Source: Termitomyces sp. T153 (taxonomy: Eukaryota; Basidiomycota; Agaricomycetes; Agaricales; Lyophyllaceae). From it: a stretch of 64,000 nt of DNA. The stretch is taken from contig JACKQL020000155.1 of assembly GCA_018296165.2 (NCBI GenBank), positions 1-64,000 on the forward strand, in the 5' to 3' direction. The notes beneath the pieces were generated by a model, which saw only the letters and a list, made by a program, of their open reading frames with translations, did not search any database and was not told the DNA's origin. This document shows positions 1 to 10,440 of the stretch, piece after piece. Position numbers and translations under genes: made by a program. The stretch's first letter is position 1, and each line of letters opens with the position of its first letter.

Positions 1-835
1 ATGTCCCCAACTGATCCCATCATGATCCCATTAGTATATCACTGCAGCCCACCCTCTTATCACAACTGACACCTGTCAACTATGTAAGGCCCCAATGAGC
101 CCCACTGCCAGACCCACTGCCCCTGGAGCTGCCCAGTAGTTTGTATATAAGTTGTAGAGTAGCATCTGGTACTCTAGTCTTGATATTACCTACTTTACCT
201 GGTGTGTTTCTGATTGTTTGTTTGTCTCTTTTTATGTTTTGTGTTATGTTTTTCCTTATCTCAGTCTCCCAGTCTTGTCTTGTCTCTATCTCCATTATTA
301 TCTCATTATCATTTCATATCTCCACTTCAATCTATTTTCATTCTCATCTCAATCTTGCCTCAACTCCATCTCATCTTGTTTAACTCTATTTCCTTTATCA
401 TGCCCAAGTCCTTTCAACTCTAACACCATTACAAACTCCACACTCACAATTTATGATCCCAAACATTCTTAACCAACTCCAGACCTCACTATTTGCTTGG
501 CCCCAAAACCCATCAATATCAATTGATCCCCCATCAAACTCTGGCCCTGCTCCTATCACTTGCATAGCCTCTGTTTGCCCCACACTTCCACTACTTGCTT
601 CTGGACTTGTGCCTGATGCCCCTTCAAGTCCAATCCTTCCCTGCATCTTGTTTTAGACTTCCCTGAACCACCCTGGACTTGCTTGGACTGCTTCCCTTAG
701 CTTCTCCTCACAAGTATCTGAAGTCCACACCCTCCCTGGAGCACTAGGTCATAAGTACAGGACATTGTGTCTGCCTAGTAAGGACTTGCTCAGTTAAGCT
801 GAGCCCCCATGGTCAGCAGAACCTGACAGATACAT
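1..835. other. Gene-free left edge, repeat-like
   Basis: No gene is supported here. The stretch is pyrimidine-rich on the plus strand, especially 220-480, and has a TATA-like site (GTATATAAG) near 143. A TG start at about 84 followed by a TATA box could suggest a long terminal repeat, but no matching second copy, primer-binding site or target duplication is visible in the window, so I do not call one. The block lies directly 3' (on the minus strand) of the recombinase-like relic at 836-1397 and may belong to the same decayed element. Confidence 0.35.
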
Positions 836-1397
836 AGCTAGCACATCTCAGGCTAGAAAATAAGAGTCTTGCCTCCTACAATTGAATGATGCTGCAGCAA
901 GCATCACATCAACAGGAAGTGTCTGGTCATAGCAGTTGCAGAGTGTTCCTTGGCTCCAGTTTCCCAATGCCTTTGTACCTTCAACAGTGGCACCATGCTC
1001 ACAAGCACTAGTTGCAGCAAATGGATGTCCAGCATGTGTAACTTTTCAAGTCTTAATGTCATTATGCATGTACATGAGTAGTACCTGCTTGCAATGATCT
1101 AAAACATTATTGAATACAGGATGATTTAGAACTCACTTTCATATGTTATTTGTGTGTTGTCACCACTTGATCCTGGGAAGAGAAATGTTCTATACCATGA
1201 ACAATACCCAATTTCTCCTCCTGTTGAAAAGTCTGGCAAGAAGTTTGGATATCCATGGGAAAGGATAGGGAAATGACTAAAAAGATAGAATCCCAGCCCA
1301 CCAATTGGGCAGAGTTCAGGCAGATGGTGGCAAAATGCAGCTTGCTCATTGATGCAGCCACTGGTGTTAGTCTTTTCTCGGTCTGAAAAACAGACAA
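836..1397 (-). pseudogene. Relic of Ndc10/Crypton-like tyrosine recombinase-family protein
   Basis: Translating the minus strand gives separate stretches in the order of a family abundant in agaricomycete genomes, whose members carry a fungal Ndc10/CBF3B-like DNA-binding domain related to Crypton tyrosine recombinases. Seen: EKTNTSGCINEQAAF and ELCPIGGLGFYLF (about 1270-1385), then KVTHAGHPFAA, EGTKALGNWSQG, CYDQTLPVDVMLAAASFN and DSYFLA (about 835-1045). The K-x-THA motif, GNWS motif and CY pair sit where recombinase catalytic residues would be expected, but THAGR reads THAGH and the codon after FLA is TGA where the family has Arg. The middle part has stops and lost sequence. Family assignment is from remembered conservation. 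The relic adjoins, on the opposite strand, the NTPase relic at 1468-4523. Confidence 0.6.
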
Positions 1398-1467
1398 GAG
1401 CCTAAAAATTTTCCATCAGCAAGTATATGACAGCTATTCAAATTGATTGGACCTCACCATTGCAGTA

Positions 1468-4400
1468 ATGTCAGGACCAAGTTCGAGAAAAGCTTTCGAG
1501 CGGCACGTCATCAAAAAACCTCAGCGAGCTTCAAAAATTGATCGACGGTTTCTTTCGAGGACTTTGTCAACTTGTAGTTGGGCACACCAATATCAAATTC
1601 CCACTGGGCGGATTAGAATTATCGTTATCGCTGCCGATGCTTTTGACGTGTGAAACAAGTAATGTGATGGTCCAGACTGTAATTGACCAAAGTAGGTCTT
1701 TCATATCCTATAGTGCAAAAGCTCTTTCTAAACTGAATTATTCTTTTTTTTGCTCAGTCATAAAAGCAGATCGGTCTCAGTCTGGTTCTCGGGGCTCGTT
1801 ATCGACACCCAAGAATTTCCAAAACGAGAATCTCAAAAATAGTGTGTATCATTCTTGTCCTCGTAGTGGAGTATTCACTAAGATGAACTCAGTTCGACAA
1901 GCCACTGAAGAGGCGTGGACAGCCAACTATATTGGAGACGCCCCTTCATTACTCTTCAACGCTATCAAGCTTGCTCGCGAGGGATTGAACATTCGCGCGG
2001 AGTATGGGAACTTTTTCCCGATCATCCAAGGGTCGGGGACGGGAAAATCCCGTCTGGTCGACCAGCTTGCTGATATGGTGTTCTTGATACCCATTGTTCT
2101 TCGACGTCTGGATGACACAACAGGTGAGGACAGTACTTGCGCCTGATTTTACTCTGATACAACGAGTTTATGCAAGGTATCCAAAACCTGATCTCCTCGA
2201 CGATGGTGACGCTGTTCTAGAGCGTTTCTTGGTTCATGGGTCCTCGAAAGAAGCTATAATGGACAGGCAATTCTTGTTCTTGTTAGGATGTCTTCAGTTC
2301 GCCAGGAATTGGATTGGAGATTCGAAAGAAAGCCAAGAATCAAACCTAGTATTCGAGTGGAAAAATTACCTTCAGGAACTAAATAATCGAACAGACCTCC
2401 ACTCTTTCGCAGCAAAGGTTCAAAAGACTGATTTTCCAGAGATTTCGTGGGGAAAATCGGAGTTCTTAGAGGATGGTGAGCGAAGCCTCGTTTTCCTATA
2501 CAATTGCACAAGAGGCTGATGTTGCATTCAAGTCGAAACTTATGTCAATGCTATAGTCGGCTCCTTGAAATTTGCGGGGACCACTCATGCTTTCATCCTG
2601 TTCTATCTTGATGAATCTCATAACTACACAAACTCTCACGACGAAGGACGGTACCAGAGACAGTCCAAGAACGGCCTACCAGTGTCTTTGCAAGGCATTA
2701 AGCTTCTTCAGAAAAGCCGAGATATTCGCATTGTTCCTGTCTACCTACTCTAAACTATCAGAATTCACTCGGAGCGCCAGAAATTTCTACCGCGGTCAGG
2801 ATGATGACATGGATGCGCTGAACCCACCCTTTGTTGAACTACCTTTCGACCTCGGCCCTGAGGGAAAGGGACTTGTCACTGAGTCTGAACATACCATCGA
2901 AGAAGTTTGTTACTTGAAGTTTATGGCGCGCTTTGGTCGTCCCTTGTGCGTCATGTTCTATGTCCTACGTTCTGCAATCGCAAGGCTCATTTCTCATCAT
3001 GAAGATTCTGGTCAATGATGAATTACACAGATGACGAAATCTACGAAGGTCGCCATGGAAAAGCTCGTGTTACAACAGGATGGTAAAAACACCCTCACAT
3101 CAGCACCTAGATACGAACTTCATGAGCCTAATTTATTGCCGATCCTCGCACTCCGTGTCGACCTTACTTTTGAATCTAATCGGGACGAAGCGGTCTTCCT
3201 CGAGGGTCTCCTCGTTGCCAGTAGTATGCGGACAGTGTTCTCAGTGCCAGAACACGTCAATATCTTCGTGGTGGCTATCCATCAGAGCCATTTTTGGCTG
3301 AGGCTGCTTCACGGGTCCTTTATAATTATTTTGCGACGCGTATCGATAAAAAATTCAAAGGCCGTACTGTCTCGGCCGAGGAACGTTTATCCGCATTCGA
3401 GTCGTTATACAAAGAGGAATTGCCGCGGACCATCAATTTCTGGTTGTCCGCTGGCTTCGGGAAAGGGGCGAGTTAGCTGCAAGGGTGCTTTTGACAGTTG
3501 CATACGATATTGCCGTTTTGCGGAGGTTTGAAACACATGACCCGAAGACTTCAGAGGCCAAACCTATATCCTTTGGTGATGCTATTCCTGTCATTGAATT
3601 TCTTTCTAGTCTAATCCCGCCGAATGACCTCAATACAGTTCTCAATGCGCGGCCAGAAAACGACCTGGGTGGCAAACCTCTGAAAGAAGCATTCAAAAAT
3701 GCCTACGTTCGGTTCACCCACTTTGGTAGAGGCGGAGATAACTTTGTGGTTACTGACGAAGCTTGTCTCGGTCTTTTCTTTCGAGCTGCGGCCATAATAG
3801 GACACGCGACACTTGCCGTCATGGATCTTATCATTCCAATCTGGATCTGGGATGAACATCTTAGCCGATGGAGCATGTCCGGCATTTTTGTGCAGATCAA
3901 AAACCGTCTTCGCAAACAACCCATACATCTCAATGTGGAGAACAAGTTTGGCTTCTTCTCTGATAAAAATGGAGTTCCTGACAATCGACCTTATATCACA
4001 ATTGCCATGGAACTCGGTATTGTTCCTCCAGAGACGTTACCGAAGTTCGCATCTGTCGGAAGGTCTATGGATAACCAGCCCTCGACTTCTCAGCAAACTT
4101 GCTCTCAAAAATTCAAAACCACGTCGCAAGTCAAGGTGGCTGCTCCAAAGAAGCTCAGTCCACATCGAAATGTGAAGAAACTTGTAGACAAACATCCTCG
4201 TTACGAAATTGAGCTCACAGGATGTTCGCCATCCGCCTATAATGTCGTCACAAATAAAATAGATTATGACCCGCTCTTGGCGCATACAAGTTTCCTTGCT
4301 GAGCACTCACGAAGCGATGAACTTATCGAAGCCGTGATGCAAATGAAACCCTGCTTCCAAAGATCTTCAAACGCCCGCCTGAATTCAGATCACGCCTGCT

Positions 4401-4523
4401 TCTCGTTTCAAGCCGCTCGATATGCAATTCAAGAGCACTGGAAAGCCACTCGTGGATTCTGTACAAGTACGACATGCCGGTGACAATACACAGAGTGAAA
4501 GCGAAGGTGATGATGATGATTAA
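1468..4523 (+). pseudogene. Broken Crinkler-like P-loop NTPase (possible nuclease fusion)
   Basis: This matches a large agaricomycete protein family often grouped with Crinkler-like proteins. In order: a Met at 1883; Walker A in FPIIQGSGTGKSRLVDQLA near 2020; YPKPDLLDDGDA from 2178; a Walker B-like FILFYLDESHNY near 2590; LSTYSKLSEFT and KFMARFGRPL (2740-2945); RTVFSVPEH, then RGGYPSEPFLAEAASRVL (3228-3310); RGELAARVLLTVAYDIAVL (3465-3525); and a C-terminal D-LIIPIWIWDEH...SGIFVQIKNRL (3820-3910) whose D...QxK spacing could be a restriction-endonuclease-fold core. These blocks need at least four frame changes (around 2124-2177, 2520-2560, 2640-2680, a one-base loss near 3253, and near 3465) plus an in-frame TGA at 3016, and canonical introns do not explain them. 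An acidic tail ends at TAA 4521-4523. The open frame extends upstream of 1883 to about 1468. Function in the intact family is unproven; the nuclease reading is inference. Confidence 0.7.
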
Positions 4524-4673
4524 TCAGTGCAACGTTCAATGCTAGGCGGCTAGTAATGGATTTGATGAGCATCGGAGGAGTATTTTTTTCTTCATTGATG
4601 GAATACCTAGTATATCTTCTTGTAGATGTGATGTAGTACGCACAATGCCCACGCATTTTGATCAGATACGTTC

Positions 4674-6577
4674 ATGTCGGCGCACCTGGCATATCTCCCG
4701 CCGGAACTGTACACCTGCATATTAGATTATGTGACCGACCAACAGACTGTACTCGCGCTGACCAGATGTCTGCCATACGCGGGAATTTCGGTGGATCGTC
4801 TTTTTCACTCCATCCGCATCAGACAACCCGAAACTGTGCCCCGGCTGTACCGACGCATTCGAGCGGGTCTCGCCCAGAACGCAAGTACCTCTGACGCCTC
4901 GCATCTAGTCTACCACTTGTCGGTAGAGACTTGGAACGTCGACGCGGATGTTCTTACGAATCTCCTGAGGCTCCTTCCCAGCTTGAGGACTCTAATCGTA
5001 TGGATTGGTCCAAGCAACTTCTCTCCAGAGCATCTGGAGGAAATGTTCAAGCCTCCGATGCATAACTTGAAGTGCTTGTCGTTGAGGTTTCGACCCTAGT
5101 GAGTTCTGAGAGCAACCTGCCCTTGATTTTCTGACTCGTAGAACCTATTAAAGCGTCAGGAAAGCTACGTACTACCAATTCCACAAGGTACGCTTCTTTG
5201 AATGAGCTTCTACCATCAACTGATTCCTCAATGTGCCAGGGATCCTACTTTGACTCGACCCTGCTCGCGCTCTCCACCTGGCCCAAAGGTCTACCTACAC
5301 TCTCCATCGTCCAAGACACCTTCACACCAGACCCCAGTGATCTATCCCCCCGCTTCGCCCAACCCATTGTCTTCTTCCGTCTCGCTCTCCACCTCTCTCT
5401 GCTCATCCATTCTCCCGCGTCCCACGCATCCCTCACATCCCTCAGAATCCGTATTCCAGCCCGCCCCATCATTCAGCCTCTCACCATAGCATACCTCCAC
5501 CCCACTGTCCCACCGATCTCGACTAATACCAACACCGTCCCTCCCCCGCCAAGTCTGGATTTTCTGGATGTAGCCACATGCAACGTCTCTGAAACCGATA
5601 TTGAGAAGCTGCTCATGCACTTTACGCGTCTCAAGCATCTCGTGCTCGACGAATGCACAAATCTCCCACGCGCCTGGAGCGTCTCTTCACAGGCTCTTGG
5701 GTCCGAACTCGAGTGGTGGTCTGCACTCGGAAGAAGACTCGTAATGGCAGGCGTGAAAAGAGCGAGAGAAAGAGAGAAAGAACTGAGGACATGGTATGAG
5801 GAGAACTTTTACCGCAGGAGTCTAAGAAGAGACGAGGATGAGTCGCAGGTGCATGTTGAGGATGAGCGAGAAACGCAGATCTACGAGCCGAAACGGCCGA
5901 AACGAGGGAGACGCGGGCTGGCAACGGCGACAATCACTCTGCGCGGGGCGACGACATCCCCGCCTCGTGCGGGGCCCGCGAAGAAGCCATCTCCCGAGAG
6001 ATCAAGACGTCATGGTGCTGTGTCTTCATCATCTGTGTCGTCCATACCCGTTCAGAACAACCAGGACCACAAACCCACTCTGCCGCTGCCTAAAGTACAC
6101 GTTGTCCCTCCGTTCCCGAGTCTCAAATCCATATCATTGTTTCCAACCCCTGGGCCGAATACGGTATTGATAACCCCCGAGGTGCGTGTGCGGATCAAGG
6201 CTGAGTTTGAGAAGGGGTGGTATGATGGGCTGAGGGTTTTGTGGGAGGTTAGAGGGAGGATGGGGACGACATTCATGCGGAGGCTTGTGGAGAGTAAGGG
6301 GAAGCAAGTAGAGGGTGTATTGCGGCCTAGATTTTTTGTGTTTAGGGATCAGGGAGGACAAGATGGTGAGCCCAGGGGAGAGGAGAGGGAGGGTCACGAG
6401 GGCCTGGATGATGTGCTCCCGAGCGAGGAGGATATTTTTGTTCGCAATGAGGAAACTTCTGTAGATGTTGGGGGTCCTCCAGTTCTTTGTCTTGCAGGAT
6501 CTGATGTTGCTGCGGGTGGCCATGAAGTTGGATGTGGACATTTTGTTGGACGTGATGCGGGATTGGAGAGCTTATAA
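4674..6577 (+). CDS. F-box-like protein with disordered tail
   Basis: Three exons, 4674-5098, 5154-5187 and 5240-6577, join in frame (GTGAGT donor at 5099, GTACGC donor at 5188) to give 598 residues. The N-terminus LAYLPPELYTCILDYVTDQQ looks like a degenerate F-box, followed by leucine-rich segments (LLRLLPSLRTLIVW, LKCLSLRFRPYV). The 11-codon middle exon restores a continuous PYVRKATYYQF...GSYFDSTLLALSTWP run. From about residue 330 the protein becomes Arg/Glu-rich and disordered, with possible nuclear-localisation clusters such as KRPKRGRR. F-box proteins usually present substrates to SCF ubiquitin ligases; no substrate can be inferred. Agaricomycetes carry many such orphan F-box/LRR genes. 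The exon structure is well supported by frame continuity; the function is only suggested. Confidence 0.7.
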
Positions 6578-6982
6578 GGATCTATCTGCTCAAGATATAA
6601 TTCATGCTTCAGGCCCATTAGGTGGCCTTACTTCCAGACATGATGTTCTGTTGAAAGAAGGATTTTGTTGCAGTTCATTCGTTCATCCTAGTGATATCGA
6701 GGTCGTCTTGGGTCAAACGTTGCCTTGAGTTTTACCAGAAGTCTGATACTTGTATAGGCATAGTAGAGAGAATCAGCAGAACGATCATTCCCGGGATCCA
6801 TAGAGCTGTCGCAACTTGCAAGAGCGAACTTGGAATGGACGGAGTCGTCAGAATGATGGTCTGAATCCGTCTGATGTTGTGTACATAACCAACAGCCGAG
6901 CACACCCAGCCATTCATAGAAGATACTGCCATGGGCGTTCTCTGTAGATCACCCGGTAAATTCGGTAACAAGAGACTCTTCT

Positions 6983-7390
6983 GATGCTATGCTCCGCTGG
7001 CAGATGTTTGAATACAAGGAATTAAAGCGCGTCAAAGCGTAGCTCCCCGCCTATTTCCTCAATTTCAGTTTCCGCTATCCGCAGGTACGATACGCCACAA
7101 CACGTCCTTCCTTATCATGAAAAATTGCGGCACCGGCAATCCTCATCCTCCACAGTCTCACGCTACAAATCAGCTCCGATGTATCCATTTCACTAGCAGC
7201 AGCAATCGGATTGTCCATGGGCTACTTTTCTAATGATATGTATGAATGGAGTCGTGGAAACCCCGATGGAGTTTTAGATCTGTTTGCGAAGAACAAGCGT
7301 GCGCTTAAAATGCCTACGCGGTCGAGCTATGTTCCGACACTTGGACTTGGAAAATTTAATCGTGACAATTAAGATCTTCCGCAGAAATTT
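6983..7390 (+). pseudogene. Truncated pseudocopy of the phosphotransferase gene at 17225
   Basis: The DNA is recognisably similar to 17430-17880 of the intact gene downstream. Shared runs include ATGTTTGAATAC (7003), AAGCGCGTCAAAGCGTAG (the Trp codon TGG of the intact copy is here TAG), CACGTCCTTCCTTATCATG, ATTGCGGC, ATGGAGTCGTGGAAACCCCGATGGA and AAGAACAAGC. There is no open frame and several internal deletions, for example within the segment matching 17620-17700. CAG is followed directly by ATGTTTGAATAC, so the likely 51-base intron of the parent (17450-17500) is absent here. It lies between the F-box-like gene and the membrane-protein gene on the same strand, about 10 kb from its relative. 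It is clearly non-functional; whether it arose through RNA or by DNA duplication plus deletion is open. Confidence 0.8.
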
Positions 7391-7537
7391 TTTATATCAT
7401 CCTATAATCAAGAACATGTGAATAATTGGGAGTCGGGGACGCGCTTGCTTGCGCCTCTGTGGCTATGCTTCATTGCAATCTAATCTTATCGACTGCTGCG
7501 CTTCACAATACGGTTTGAACCCTGACATTGATCCCTA

Positions 7538-8952
7538 ATGACTACTTCCAGTGTCTTTCCCTCATCAGAAGCTGGGTCTCGTACTGTGCCCAAATCCAAG
7601 CCTACAGCTATGTCTCGCTTCAAACAGTTTGCAGAGGACCACCTTGGAATCAAACCCCAGCCCAAAATTGTCTTTCCGCCTCCCTCATGGCAAATCAACG
7701 ACGTCTCGAACCCATATATAGCAGAAAATGTACAGAATATATCTGGGGTTGAAGCTGAGCATCCAGAAGAGATACCGGAACCCAGGTCATTCGCGCTGAA
7801 GATCCGGCAGATGATAGAATCTCTGCCTCCTAGCGTGACTGCAGCCATTGGGATGACGGAGCAAGGTACAACCCGAACGAGCCCAGAGAGCACTGAAACT
7901 ACAATTGTACCCCCTGTCGACGGGAAAGGCCCGCCGATTCCTGAGAATGTGGATGCTAAGACGATGAGGCTGTTGTCCTCAGAGAACGTGATGAATGGCG
8001 GCGAGTCAGACGTTCCAGCGCCAAGCCATGGACCACGCAGGCAAAGTGTTTGGTCTGCTTTAGAAGGTATGGAACCAGGACGTACAGAGTCGAGGGAACA
8101 GGTCTTTGGACCGCCGCCGACGCATCCAGATTTAGCTTTACGACGCACTGAGCACACCGAGAAAGGCGTGATGATGTACTCTCCGCTTGAGCCCACGGCG
8201 GACTCGGAGGTTGAGATTGCGGAATCCAGAGAGGTAAATAATGCTGAACAAAATGCTTCTGTGCCTCCCGCAACGACGGAAACGCAATGGGTGCCTTCAA
8301 CTACTAAAATCTCTGTGCTCACCACTTGGTGGGGATACCGACTGTACCTTCCTCCACCAGTAATGGCGACTCTCGACTCAAGCCAGATGAAGGCCACTCA
8401 ACGCGCAGCGATGATCACCGCAGCTCTTACCTGGTTCTTGAAGAAGGTTCCGACGATGATAATTCCCGCACCGATGATGCCGACTGTCAAAGTCCTTCGT
8501 CGTCTATCACCACTCCTCAGCTATATCGGCGTCTTCATCGCATGGAGCTGGACAAGGATCTCTGCGTGTGATAAAGGTATGTTCATCATATCTCGCCAAA
8601 GTTAGACTTTACTTCGGATCCCCCTTGATTCGCTATGAGTTATGTTATTAATGGTTTTTGCTTAGGGAACGGCGTGGTCCTGTCTGCCACTTGGTTGTTG
8701 CCTGTCGCACTGATACCCATGGCCTGGAACGCGGGTGATATATACGGCCCGCCTATAAGGCCGGCTAGTACGCCACCTGATCCTGGGCGGATGGACCATG
8801 CAAGTTCTAGCTCTGAGAACGGGAAAGGGAAAGAGAAGTCGAAGAGGTGGGTTCGGTTACAATTCTTAAGGATGACTGCCATACTAACTTTCTTATGTAC
8901 TCACACTTTTTTTTCCTTCTATCTGCATACTTTTCTTCCATGGATCGCCTAA
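7538..8952 (+). CDS. Orphan protein with C-terminal membrane segments
   Basis: Two exons, 7538-8576 and 8666-8952, joined by an 89-base intron (GTATGT...TTAG) keep the frame and give 441 residues. The first 270 residues are polar, Pro/Glu/Ser-rich and probably disordered, with one conserved-looking patch, FKQFAEDHLGIKPQPKIVFPP (residues 30-50). The C-terminal part holds hydrophobic stretches: AAMITAALTWFL, LLSYIGVFIAWSW, VVLSATWLLPVALIPMAW and a last one, MTAILTFLCTHTFFSFYL, just before the stop. A Lys-rich loop (GKGKEKSKRW) separates the last two. The gene is probably anchored in an endomembrane with the long tail on one side. I do not recognise the family beyond a general resemblance to uncharacterised basidiomycete membrane proteins. 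An alternative start at Met25 is possible. Confidence 0.7.
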
Positions 8953-9499
8953 AGTTTCTTCAGCCGTTTTGGACTTTCATAAACACCGAGCGAAGGTATA
9001 GCGAAAGCTATAAATAAACATGTATGTACATGCTAAAAACGGTTTTCCCTTTACGTCGAACTCTAAAGGTCCACATCTCGAATGTAACATATGTACAGAT
9101 TCTCTCAAGAGCTTTTTCTGTAATGAAATGTCGTGGACATTCTGCATGTCAAGTAATGCACTCGCCCGCTAACACGCTTAATCTCTTAAAGCTTCAATGA
9201 TTACTTCACTGATATTGAAACGGCATACATGTATCCGTCCGCCCAAACACCATGACAGGCATCTCGACCAACTTCTGCTCTAGTGACTCTTGTACCATGC
9301 TCATCGCACTAGACCGCATACTGGCTCTTTCCCTTTTCTCAGTAGTTTGGATGTCGGTTCTAACGCAGTCTATCTTGGTCTAATATTCTATTCCAAAATG
9401 GCACATCATGTTAACCCTTTGACTAGTACCCACTAGTACAGTAAGCTCCACTTTTTTCTCTGGCTTCCTTTCACATTCGAATCGCCCGAAGGTCCTTCA

Positions 9500-9735
9500 A
9501 GTTCACCTGTTTTTTCTCTTTCGCAGGCATGGAACAAAGATTTACACAAGCATCCTGTCGAACAAAGATATTTACGTGCTCGTGCTCATCAGAGCGCTTT
9601 TCTCTCACACTTACATCTAACTTTCAAGGACAGGTGCTTCGCTGCGTACACGGTCTCGTAATACGTACTATGCTTTTACTAAACAGCCTTCCCTGTAATG
9701 ACAATGATGTCGGCATCGACACTCTACGCATCAAC
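9500..9735. repeat. Diverged duplicate block, copy 1
   Basis: This block resembles 10185-10440 at about 700 bases distance. Shared strings, in the same order, include ACACAAGCA (9542 and 10179), TTTCTCTCACACTTAC (9600 and 10303), CACGGTCT (9648 and 10357), CTATGCTTT (9668 and 10376) and GGCATCGACA-AGACACTCT-like text (9711 and 10399). Between them the copies have drifted strongly, so this looks like an old tandem duplication in non-coding DNA. Confidence 0.5.
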
Positions 9736-10184
9736 CTGCTTGGTAGTTAACACAAGTTCCGTGGCTGCAGCGACCTGGTTGATTCTTTCTCTTTTATCAG
9801 CACCTTTTTTTTTGACCCATTTACGTGACTGAGGCGCTGCGTGCCTATGTTACACGGTACATCGGAAGTAGCTACAAGTACAAGAGCCGTGGAATACAGC
9901 ACCTCCCTGCGTACGCAGAGAATGAGCGAGCCGGCACTTCCCAGTACCATTTTAGACCATGCTCCCCTGGCAGGAACCTAGTAGAACGCGGGGGTGAACA
10001 AGGTGTTTGTAAGCGACAAATGCCCGTCTTCTCAGTACCTTGGATGCCGTGTTAACCTTCTTCGACATGATCTTATGTTATACCTATGATGTTCTCTACT
10101 TTCTCTCTTTATTGGGGGCTTCTTTCACGCTCGAGATGCTAGGGAATTCTTTGCCCGTTCTAGGAAAAAAAGGTATACACAAGC

Positions 10185-10440
10185 AATGCCTGTACACACT
10201 CAGAACCTTGTTTTTTTTTCCCTTTCACACTTATATACGCCGCTGATCTAAAGCTTATCTACTTCTCGAAGGCATAACCATCAATGTACTTATCAGAACG
10301 TCATTTCTCTCACACTTACGTCCAACGAGAACGAGTCCACAGGCACCCTCACGCACACGGTCTTATATTTGTCCTATGCTTTCTCTCAATAACAATGGCA
10401 TCGACATAGACACTCTGCACGTCGCGTAGTGTATTTATCA
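10185..10440. repeat. Diverged duplicate block, copy 2
   Basis: Second member of the pair with 9500-9735; the same short strings occur in the same order with insertions between them. Neither copy has a long open frame. The GCATCGACATAGACACTCTGC-type ending (10400-10420) is the best conserved part. Confidence 0.5.

Noticed and set aside
84..480. Possible solo long terminal repeat (TG start, TATA box)
   Set aside because: No second copy, terminal CA, primer-binding site or flank duplication could be identified.
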